In this document: positions 13,438 to 25,400 of the stretch, piece by piece | Position numbering within the stretch: the stretch's first letter is position 1 | Layout: the number at the start of each line of letters is the position of its first letter | Assembly: GCF_023856365.1 (NCBI RefSeq) | Contig: NC_064539.1 | Location: 31,780,482 to 31,844,481, forward strand | Origin: Brienomyrus brachyistius | Taxonomy: Eukaryota > Chordata > Actinopteri > Osteoglossiformes > Mormyridae | DNA length: 64,000 nt | Direction of reading: 5' to 3' | The notes under the pieces: generated by a model | What the model was told of the DNA's origin: nothing | The model's input: only the letters and a program-made list of their open reading frames with translations | Database searches by the model: none | Translations under genes and position numbers: made by a program

Positions 13438-16400
13438 CTTCCATACTCACCAGCAGTAGTCTATAAGGTGCTGAGGGAGGACAGGAATGTAAACATGCTG
13501 CCAGTACATGGGGTAGAGCATGGCCGCCGAGCCGTGCACACAGGCCGTTAGCTGTGGAAGAAGCACAGGGCACAGAGGAGACTGAGTGCTGGAACCTCAG
13601 AAGCCTGCAGCTCCAAAGACAATCCATATTATTAATTACAATTAATTAAGGTTCATAAAAAAGGGAACATGGTATTAGCTCAGCAGGTTACGGTGCTGTG
13701 CTTGGGATTGGACGATCCCACTGACAACTGAGGGATGTTACTGGTGGGCCTAAGCAGGGCCCTTAACCTGCAGCTGCTCCAGAGACTGTGTGACTCTGCT
13801 GTGCCTGGGATTGGACGATCCCACTGACAGCTGAGGGATGTTACTGGTGGGCCTGAGCAGAGCCCTTAACCTGCAGCTGCTCCAGAGACTGTGTGACTCT
13901 GCTGTGCCTGGGATTGGACGATCCCACTGACAACTGAGGGATGTTACTGGTGGGCCTAAGCAGGGCCCTTAACCTGCAGCTGCTCCAGAGACTGTGTGAC
14001 TCTGCTGTGCCTGGGATTGGACGATCCCACTGACAACTGAGGGATGTTACTGGTGGGCCTGAGCAGAGCCCTTAACCTGCAGCTGCTCCAGAGACTGTGT
14101 GACTCTGCTTTCACAAGAATATGAGATTCAGGATATACGTATTTGATAAATATAAAGGAAATATTTATTCTCTGAATTGGGGGAGCAGTCTGACAGGGCT
14201 GATTCACAAGTAATACCATCGGTCCCGGGGAGGTATACAGGAACTGGCTGAAGGGAACGCAACAGCAGCAGAGCCAATCAGTGCTCCACACAGGGTGCTG
14301 TTTGGAAGGCCTGGCTAATGGCTTTCACAGCCACAAACAAGTGGCGTGTGGTGCAACATGCCTTCCAGCGGCATGATACAGGTGTGTCAGCCAAGGATGC
14401 AGAGGGAGGAGGGAAACATCTTTTGCCAGAAACATCTTTTGCCAGAACAAATTACCGTCTGGCTGTGAGAAGTTGAAAGTGATTACAACCTTATACTGTG
14501 AACATGACTGTTCACTGGCTCCCTCTGCTGGACCAGAGGAGGACTGACCTCCACAAGCTTAAGGAACTGAACAGTGAGCCGAGCCTGGTTCTCAGTGAAA
14601 TGGGCCATTTTAAGCTAAAGGAACTTATCACGAGATTAACATGGTACTCACAGTGCTGAGTTTACTGGAGGAGATGATGATCCTACGCTCGTACAGCATG
14701 CTAGCATATAGGTGTAGCATGTTATTCACATCAACCGCCACGAAGTACTCTGTCAGGTTCCTCTGGAAATAGATATGGACGGGGGGGGGGGGGGGGGGGG
14801 AGGTCAACTGCAAGGGCAGTCCACACTGCATGAATAAACTAACATTCACTGGATTTCTCCAATTATTCTGTAATTCTAATACTTAAGTGGTGATGCAACC
14901 ACTTGAGACATTCCTGATGTATTTTTGGATTTCTACGTGTTTGTGTGTGTAAATACAAGAACACTGTGTGTGTGAGTATATCAATGTGTTTACATCAGCT
15001 TAGACAGCTCATGTCACCATGGAGGGCAGGAAAGCACATGATGAATGAGGTCAAGGGTGCTGCACTAGTGTCGTTCCAGACAGAAGCCATCATCATCTCC
15101 GTGATCACAATGTCACAATATAAAGGGACCATATGCTGACCTACCAGATCGTTTTGTGGGTCTGCATGACGTAGTCTTAGACGCTACTCCTCACACCATT
15201 GAGAACTTCCCTAAGGACTTCTCCGAGAAGCTTCCTCAATCTCTCTGGCAACCTCCCTAAGGACTTCTCCGAGAAGCTCTCACAATCTCTCTGGCAACCT
15301 CCCTAAGGACTTCTCCGAGAAGCTCCCTCAATCTCTCTGGCAACCTCCCTAAGGACTTCTCCGAGAAGCTCTCACAATCTCTCTGGCAACCTCCCTAAGG
15401 ACTTCACTGAGAAGCCCCCTCAATCTCTCTGGCAACCTCCCTAAGGACTTCTCCGAGAAGCTCTCACAATCTCTGTGGCAACCTCCCTAAGGACTTCTCC
15501 GAGAAGCTCCCTCAATCTCTCTAGCAACCTCCCTAAGGACTTCACTGAGAAGCCCCCTCAATCTCTCTGGCAACCTCCCTAAGGACTTCTCCGAGAAGCT
15601 CCCTCAATCTCTCTGGCAACCTCCCTAAGGACTTCTCCGAGAAGCTCCCTCAATCTCTCTGGCAACCTCCCTAAGGACTTCTCCGAGAAGCTCTCACAAT
15701 ATCTCTGGCCACCTCCCTAAGGACTTCTCCGAGAAGCTTCCTCAATCTCTCTGGCAACCTCCCTAAGGACTTCTCCGAGAAGCTCTCACAATCTCTCTGG
15801 CAACCTCCCTAAGGACTTCTCCGAGAAGCTCCCTCAATCTCTCTGGCAACCTCCCTAAGGACTTCTCCGAGAAGCTCCCTCAATCTCTCTGGCAACCTCC
15901 CTAAGGACTTCTCCGAGAAGCTCCCTCAATCTCTCTGGCAACCTCCCTAAGGACTTCACTGAGAAGCTCCCTCAATCTCTCTGGCAACCTCCCTAAGGAC
16001 TTCACTGAGAAGCTCCCTCAATCTCTCTGGCAACCCCCCTAAGGACTTCACTGAGAAGCTCCCGCAATCTCTCTGGCAACCTCCCTAAGGACTTCACTGA
16101 GAAGCTCCCTCAATCTCTCTGGCAACCTCCCTAAGGACTTCACTGAGAAGCTCTCACAATCTCTGTGGCAACCTCCCTAAGGACTTCTCCGAGAAGCTCC
16201 CTCAATCTCTCTGGCAACCTCCCTAAGGACTTCACTGAGAAGCCCCCTCAATCTCTCTGGCAACCTCCCTAAGGACTTCTCCGAGAAGCTCCCTCAATCT
16301 CTCTGGCAACCTCCCTAAGGACTTCTCCGAGAAGCTCCCTCAATCTCTCTGGCAACCTCCCTAAGGACTTCACTGAGAAGCTCCCTCAATCTCTCTGGCA

Positions 16401-19400
16401 ACCTCCCTAAGGACTTCACTGAGAAGCTCCCTCAATCTCTCTGGCAACCCCCCTAAGGACTTCACTGAGAAGCTCCCGCAATCTCTCTGGCAACCTCCCT
16501 AAGGACTTCACTGAGAAGCCCCCTCAATCTCTCTGGCAACCTCCCTAAGGACTTCTTTGAGAAGTTCCCTGGGAATCTTCCTAGAAGTTTCTCTGAGAAC
16601 CTCTCTAAAGTCTCCTGAAAGAACCACAAGACAAAAAACCTGTGTGGGAGAGACCTATGTGTCCGTAGAGTGAGAGCTGGTCTGGAGAAGATGTGTACAC
16701 TGGTGTACGGTCCTAGAATAGGAATTTGTAATTCTGATAAAGGTGAAAACAGAAACCAGCCCCGGAGAGTATGGTCCCTGGTCGGTCCTTCTCTGTATCC
16801 GATGGAAGACGAGGAAGGCTGCAGAGGCTTATAACCAAGCCAGAACATGCAACATATGCAGTGGGTGATGAATGGACCACTCACATTCTCCGGGATGCTG
16901 GGCAGCTCTCTGAGGTCAGGCACAGTAAAGTAGGTATGCTGCATGAGGGGGGCACAGGATCAGTCAAGATTATGACAAATGAACAAGTAACTGCTTTTGT
17001 TAAAGTTTACTGTTGATCTTGGCTACCAGGTTACCTATAACTTTAGTGATGGGCAGCATTTCAGACAGTGGTCACCTAGGGGGCATGATGGTTAAGTGAC
17101 AGTTGCCCGTAGGCATTGGCACAACGTAACATAGCAGACAACTAATCCTCAAGGATCCCCCTACTCATGTGATGAGCTGGTACAGAACGTCTGTGGATGA
17201 AAACCCACCACACTGAGATGAAGGGGCACTCCAGGCTCAGGGATAGGGAGGGAATGCAGCGTTTCCAACAGCTCCCTCCACTGGCTCTCCTGAAATCCAA
17301 CATGCAAGCAGACACATATTCAGAGAATGGCAGGCATTCTGTCAAGGCCTGTTCATGGCTGGTCACATCTGGTTTGTGCTGGTTTGAAAGAGACTAATAA
17401 CTCCACCCACTAATGGGAGAATCAGGAAAATCCTAAGAGCATCCAAACCCAACCAAGCTTTACTGCGAGGCACTGACAGTATCAGGAAAGCCTTTTCCTG
17501 CTCAAGCAGGCTCCCTGACTCCCTAACAATTAAAAAATGCAGAAGGTGTCCTAGTTCAGGGCCTTGAGGAACCCCTACAGCTTTGAAACTAAACAGTCAT
17601 ATTTTACACTGATAATTCAGCAGAAAAAAAGTGCAAATTTAGTAAGAAATTTCAGTTTATAAAATCTGTGTTAAGACAAAATTTTAGGGGAGGTTGGCGT
17701 GCATACAGACCTGGCCCTTAACAGTGTAGTCTGCAAGAATATTCAGGATCTTGTAGAAGACTTCAAACCACGGCAGATAACTGATAAAGAGAAGTGGAGC
17801 AGAATCATCAGCAGATGTCAGAGAATGTTCTTTGACCACCGAAGAACAGAAACAGAACAACGGCAACAAGATCAGTCACATGACAGAGTCAGCTATTGAG
17901 CACCAACAGCCAATAGAGCTTCACATAGCGGAACAACTATCACCAAACTCAGGGCAGAACAGGAACAGGAGGAAGCTGCTGTCACCTGCAAACCAGCTCA
18001 GACAGTTAAAAAGACCAAACGGGCAGTGAGGGAGCCACATAGCAGGGAATGGGGGGGGGGGGGGGGGTCGATTAGCCACACGCTCATAATCAGCATCTCA
18101 TTTAAACCCTTGGGCACTCCAGTGCAGCAAGACACATCCCTGATTGCAGCCTCATCAGTATAACCATCGCAGAGAGTTACAGACTGGAGGTGATGACATA
18201 ACCCAGCTCATGTCCCCCATCCCATTAGCTAATGCAGAGGGCTTTACACCCAGAAATACCAGTGGCCCTCTACCTGGGAATTACCCCACCCACTAGAGGG
18301 GTAGTTAGAGGCTGCGGGGCCGAGAGTGAGCCAAACCCAGGCTGGGTGGACCTACAGTCATAGTGAGAGGGCTTTAACCTGACCCCCTCCCTGACAGCTG
18401 AAGCTCCCTCAGCGAACCCAATCCAAGCGAATCACAAACTACACTGCAGACCTGCCCAGCATTCACCTGCCCAAGGACATGTAAAACAAACACAGCCATT
18501 TGTGTAACCTGCCCACTCCTGGGCAGCAGTGAGCACACTGTGTTGGGGTGTTTGCACAGCCATTTGTGTAACCTGCCCACTCCTGGGCAGCAGTGAGCAC
18601 ACTGTGTTGGGGTGTTTGCACAGCCATTTGTGTAACCTGCCCACTCCTGGGCAGCAGTGAGCACACTGTGTTGGGGTGTTTGCACAGCCATTTGTGTAAC
18701 CTGCCCACTCCTGGGCAGCAGTGAGCACACTGTGTTGGGGTGTTTGCACAGCCATTTGTGTAACCTGCCCACTCCTGGGCAGCAGTGAGCAAACTGTGTT
18801 GGGGTGTTTGCACAGCCATTTGTGTAACCTGCCCACTCCTGGGCAGCAGTGAGCACACTGTGTTGGGGTGTTTGCACAGCCATTTGTGTAACCTGCCCAC
18901 TCCTGGGCAGCAGTCAGCACACTGTGTTGGGGTGTTTGCACAGCCATTTGTCCCGTCTGCTCTAGGACATAATAGCCAAACCCACGAATCCAGGCACACA
19001 GAACCTTGCAACTGGGAAACTGTGGCAACTTCCTGTGGTTTACATAGATTCCTGTCATTGTGGGGACATTCATTTCTATTAGCATAACTCAGGGGGGCTG
19101 GGATTCAAACCTCCACATCTAGCATTATGGTCAACACTGCCTCCGTCAGCTTGAATGTGAAATGAGGCTAGGGGGGTGCCACAGTTTTAGCTCCTAGCCC
19201 ATTTGTGCTCCTTGATCTCAGTCTGTTCCACACCCAGAGCTCAATGTCATGGTGTAGCACCTCTAGGGGGCCCCTCTGTACCGTAAAGGGACACTGAAGA
19301 TGACCACGTGAGACTTCCCCTACCCTCTCCAATTAAGAAAAGTCTGGACACATAGGCGAAGGAGGTTCAACAGTCAGGCCTTTCTGACAGGAAGTGACCT

Positions 19401-22400
19401 CACATAAAAGGATCTTGGCCCCGAAAACACCACAAAGGGGGGAACCAGTTACGACGCAGGGCTGTAGCCCAGTTCAGAGTCAGCACATGTGGGCCCCCCA
19501 GGGAGCTCGATTCCAGCAGTCTGGGGGCTCCACTGGGAGCCATGAAGATCAAAGCTCACTGTCAACCTTCCCAACATGGCTGCCCTGAAGCGTCACGTGA
19601 GCCACATGTTCCTCAGCCAAAAACATCCTGCTGATTCAGGGTAATTATTTTAACTGCCGCCATTTAGGTGGGACTCCCACTGCGGGCACACTTTCATTCC
19701 AGCTTCCGAGGTATTTCATCTGCTAACCGCTGAGCCCCCTGCTGGCTGATTATTTGCCCGATGTTCAAGCCATAAAAGCAGCAGCTCCCCATATTCAGGT
19801 TTCGGGGTTTTCTTAACATGTTTTTCATTGTGAACATTCATTCACTCCTGAGCCTTTTGTCCTCGTCCTTTTCTATTGGAGCTTCTTTTCATGCTTTTTG
19901 GCAACGCAGGGGTGCAGTGGGGGGTGGCTTATATGACAGTGCTGGGCTAAGGGCTGATTCATACTTCACGTGAAAGCGTGTGTGCATCAGTGAACTTTAA
20001 CATCAGAGCTGGGGTGGCACTGTAGGGCAAAGCTGCTCTTAACAGTCATGTTTAAGAAGTGCGGCGTGAACGTTATCACAATAAAAAAGGATCCTACTCA
20101 AACTAACCGTGTGTTATGTACTTACAGTACTCAAGGATTATCAGGATTATCTTTAACAAACATTTCCTTAGCATGAAATAAAATATGAATACAAAATAAA
20201 AACAACTAAATGAGAACTATAAACATTGCTTCTGAAATCAACTGAAATAAAATAAAGATAAATGTCAAATACTTCCTGTTACCACTTTTAAATACTATTT
20301 AAATAAATGATTTATTAATCTTTGGGCCTCTCTTGAAATGCACTTCAGCCACAGAAATAGCTAACAGGACTACAAAGGCATTACATTCTGCAGAAGCCAA
20401 CAAAGTTCTGCAAATTTCTCTCTACCCCAAGAAACAAGTAAATAGTTTCATGCACGCTTTCCCATGAAGTATGAATCAGCCCTTAGTAGGCGATGACATA
20501 TAAGAACCCCCCCCCAGGGTGTCACAGCACCCAGTTCTGTAGCCCTTCAGGCACGTACCCCTGCATTACCAAAGAGCACGATAATGAGGGTCCCAAAGAA
20601 AACGGCGGCGACCAAACATTCAGAAGTAATATTTAAAATTAAAGCTAATTAAACCACACCAAAAAGTCAGACAAAACACCAATTCTCATGGATCCAGGAG
20701 GAACAAACGCAGGGGAGGCAGTCAGGGGGTGAGCTGGGGGGGGGTGAGCTGGGGGCTGCGGACCCATAGAAAGGGGGCAGCACACAGGCGGAGGATGAGA
20801 GTCTGGATTAAACAAGCTGACTCTCTCACCCAGGAGAGCTTCCAGGACATACAGACTGCTCTCGGTGGGAAGGCAGGAGTCAGACAGAATGAGGAGCAGA
20901 CTGGGACTGTCCAGCTTATCTCCTGGTTCAAACAAGGTTGTCACACACACACATACACACACGCTTATATTAATATATTAATACCTTTGTGAGGACCGTC
21001 CATTCATCACTAATCCCAACTATGACAACCTGAACCCCCACCCAGCCCTAACCCTAACCCTAACCATAAGTAATACAGGACAGAATACAGGACTTTTGGC
21101 TATGTTATTTTTCTGATTTCATTTCACAGTTTTTTTACCATAAGGTAAAAATGTCAGGTTTTTATTACATTGTGGGGACATCCAAACCCCAGGGGGTAGG
21201 CAGTCTGTGGGTACCCCCCCTCCCAATCCCATGATCCTCTGCTGTGCCAGCTGGCAGCCCGAAGCCCGGGAGCTGTCAGGGCTGATTGAGCTGAGGGCCC
21301 TTTGCTGGAGAGGCTGCTTTTAGGGGTGGGGGGGTTACCAGCCGGGAAAGAGCTCCACATTCCAAAGATCAGAGCTGGCGACTTTCAGAGTTTGTCAGGA
21401 GCTGTGAATGAAGTAAACAAAGGCTGTCCTATAGGCAAGCTCTGGCTGCCTCTCATGCCGAGCGGTCAGAGGTCACCCTAACTACATTCATTCCCAGCTC
21501 CCCCACCTCCCCCCCTCCCCCACACCCCGGATCCAGGCTGCACGAGGCCCAAAAATTCCCTCTAATCCCTTAAGATATTTCTGATCCCTGCATGCTTCTG
21601 CTCAATTAAATCACCGCTTGTACCCCTTTGGGAACAGAGAGAGAAACAGAGAGAGAAAGGAAGGGGGGATAAAACAAAGGCCGAGTCTGAATGGGGGTGG
21701 TACAGAGGTAGGAGAGGCCCAGCCAATCCTGTCAGGGTACGAGGGCGGGGACAAACCCAGTGGGTGGGGCCTCGCTCACCTGAGGATGCAGAAGCAGTTG
21801 TGGGCCCCAGCAGACAGGCGGCAGAAGCCAAATCTCTGCTTGCTCTCGATGTCCGTCAGCACAAAGGTGAAGTTCTGGCCCACCTGGGTCACGGTCGGGC
21901 TGCGGGGGCAGAGACGGGGGGGCATGGTTACTCCTTAAATAGGACAGCGAGGGAGCTCATGCGCATGTATGGACCTCAGTCCCTGCTATAGGTATGAAGC
22001 TGTGCATTCAACATACAGCCTGGCATGCATAGGCAATCCTAAGGGGAGTAGGATCCAGGAACCACATGGGGCGCACAGAGACGGGGACACATGGGGGGCG
22101 CACACAGAGACGGGGGGACACATGGGGGGCGCACACAGAGACGGGGGGACACATGGGGGGCACACAGAGACGGGGACACATGGGGGGCGCACACAGAGAC
22201 GGGGGGACACATGGGGGGCACACAGAGACGGGGGGACACATGGGGGGCGCACAGAGACGGGGGGACACATGGGGGGCGCACACAGAGACGGGGGGACACA
22301 TGGGGGGCACACAGAGACGGGGGGGACACATGGGGGGCACACAGAGACGGGGGGACACATGGGGGGCACACAGAGACGGGGGGACACATGGGGGGCGCAC

Positions 22401-25400
22401 ACAGAGACGGGGACACATGGGGGGCGCACACAGAGACGGGGGGACACATGGGGGGCACACAGAGACGGGGACACATGGGGGGCACACAGAGACGGGGGGG
22501 ACACATGGGGGGCACACAGAGACGGGGGGACACATGGGGCGCGCACACAGAGACGGGGGGACACATGGGGGGCACACAGAGACGGGGGGACACATGGGGG
22601 GCGCACACAGAGACGGGGGGACACATGGGGGGCGCACAGAGACGGGGGGACACATGGGGGGCGCACAGAGACGGGGACACATGGGGGGCGCACAGAGACG
22701 GGGACACATGGGGGGCGCACACAGAGACGGGGGGACACATGGGGGGCACACAGAGACGGGGACACATGGGGCGCACACAGAGACGGGGACACATGGGGGG
22801 CGCACACAGAGACGGGGGGACACATGGGGGGCGCACACAGAGACGGGGGGACACATGGGGCGCACACAGAGACGGGGGACACATGGGGCGCACACAGAGA
22901 CGGGGGACACATGGGGCGCACACAGAGACGGGGACACATGGGGGGCGCACACAGAGACGGGGACACATGGGGGGCACACACAGAGACGGGGGGACACATG
23001 GGGGGCGCACACAGAGACGGGGACACATGGGGGGCACACAGAGACGGGGACACATGGGGGGCACACACAGAGACGGGGACACATGGGGGGCACACACAGA
23101 GACGGGGACACATGGGGGGCACACAGAGACGGGGACACATGGGGGGCACACAGAGACGGGGGGACACATGGGGGGCACACAGAGACGGGGGGACACATGG
23201 GGGGCACACAGAGACGGGGGGACACATGGGGGGCACACAGAGACGGGGGGACACATGGGGGGCACACAGAGACGGGGGGACACATGGGGGGCACACACAG
23301 AGACGGGGGGACACATGGGGGGCACACAGAGACGGGGGGACACATGGGGGGCACACAGAGACGGGGGGACACATGGGGGGCACACAGAGACGGGGGGACA
23401 CATGGGGGGCACACAGAGACGGGGGGACACATGGGGGGCACACACAGAGACGGGGACACATGGGGCGCACACAGAGACGGGGGGACACATGGGGGGCGCA
23501 CACAGAGACGGGGGGACACATGGGGGGCACACACAGAGACGGGGACACATGGGGCGCACACAGAGACGGGGACACATGGGGGGCACACAGAGACGGGGGA
23601 CACATGGGGGGCACACAGAGACGGGGGGACACATGGGGGGCGCACACAGAGACGGGGGGACACATGGGGGGCACACACAGAGACGGGGACACATGGGGCG
23701 CACACAGAGACGGGGGGACACATGGGGGGCGCACACAGAGACGGGGACACATGGGGGGCACACAGAGACGGGGGGACACATGGGGGGCACACAGAGACGG
23801 GGGGACACATGGGGGGCACACACAGAGACGGGGACACATGGGGCGCACACAGAGACGGGGGGACACATGGGGGGCGCACACAGAGACGGGGACACATGGG
23901 GGGCACACAGAGACGGGGACACATGGGGGGCACACAGAGACGGGGACACATGGGGGGCACACAGAGACGGGGGGACACATGGGGGGCACACAGAGACGGG
24001 GGGACACATGGGGGGCACACAGAGACGGGGACACATGGGGGGCACACAGAGACGGGGGGACACATGGGGGGCGCACACAGAGACGGGGGGACACATGGGG
24101 GGCACACAGAGACAGGGGGACACATGGGGGGCACACAGAGACGGGGACACATGGGGGGCACACAGAGACGGGGACACATGGGGGGCACACAGAGACGGGG
24201 ACACATGGGGGGCACACAGAGACGGGGACACACATGGGGGGCACACAGAGACGGGGACACATGGGGGGCACACAGAGACGGGGGGACACATGGGGGGCAC
24301 ACAGAGACGGGGGGACACATGGGGGGCGCACACAGAGACGGGGGGACACATGGGGGGCGCACACAGAGACGGGGACACATGGGGGGCACACAGAGACGGG
24401 GACACATGGGGGGCGCACACAGAGACGGGGACACATGGGGGGCGCACACAGAGACGGGGGGACACATGGGGGGCGCACAGAGACGGGGACACATGGGGGG
24501 CGCACACAGAGACAGGGGGACACATGGGGGGCACACAGAGACGGGGACACATGGGGGGCACACAGAGACGGGGGGACACATGGGGGCACACAGAGACGGG
24601 GGGACACATGGGGGGCACACAGAGACGGGGGGACACATGGGGGGCACACAGAGACGGGGGGACACATGGGGGACGCACACAGAGACGGGGACACATGGGG
24701 GGCGCACACAGAGATGGGGACACACATGGGGGGCACACACAGAGATGGGGACACACATGGGGGGCGCACACAGAGACGGGGGGGGAAACATGGGGGGCAC
24801 ACACAGAGACGGGGGGACACATGGGGGGCGCACAGAGACGGGGACACATGGGGGGCACACAGAGACGGGGGGGGAAACATGGGGGGCGCACACAGAGACG
24901 GGGGGACACATGGGGGGTGCACACAGAGACGGGGGGACACATGGGGGGCGCACAGAGACGGGGACACATGGGGGGCACACAGAGACGGGGGGACACATGG
25001 GGGGCACACACAGAGACGGGGGGGGAAACATGGGGGGCGCACACAGAGACGGGGGGACACATGGGGGGCGCACACAGAGACGGGGGGACACATGGGGGGC
25101 ACACACAGAGACGGGGACACATGGGGGGCACACAGAGACGGGGGGACACATGGGGGGCACACAGAGACGGGGGGACACATGGGGGGCGCACACAGAGACG
25201 GGGGGACACATGGGGGGCGCACACAGAGACGGGGGGACACATGGGGGGCGCACACAGAGACGGGGGGACACATGGGGGGCGCACACAGAGACGGGGGGAC
25301 ACATGGGGGGCACACACAGAGACGGGGGGACACATGGGGGGCACACAGAGACGGGGGGACACATGGGGGGCACACAGAGACGGGGGGACACATGGGGGGC

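Noticed and set aside
2872..16565. CRISPR-like direct repeats
   Set aside because: Units are contiguous tandem repeats without unique spacers, in introns of a vertebrate gene.
16462..16944. A 160-codon minus ORF starting at [14 protein letters not shown]
   Set aside because: Only the first 18 conserved codons (HTYF to PEN) are dennd1a exon 8. The rest is intron and minisatellite after a good GT donor.
21045..21066. Interstitial telomere repeat (CCCTAA)
   Set aside because: Only about three units; too short to indicate a telomere or fusion point.
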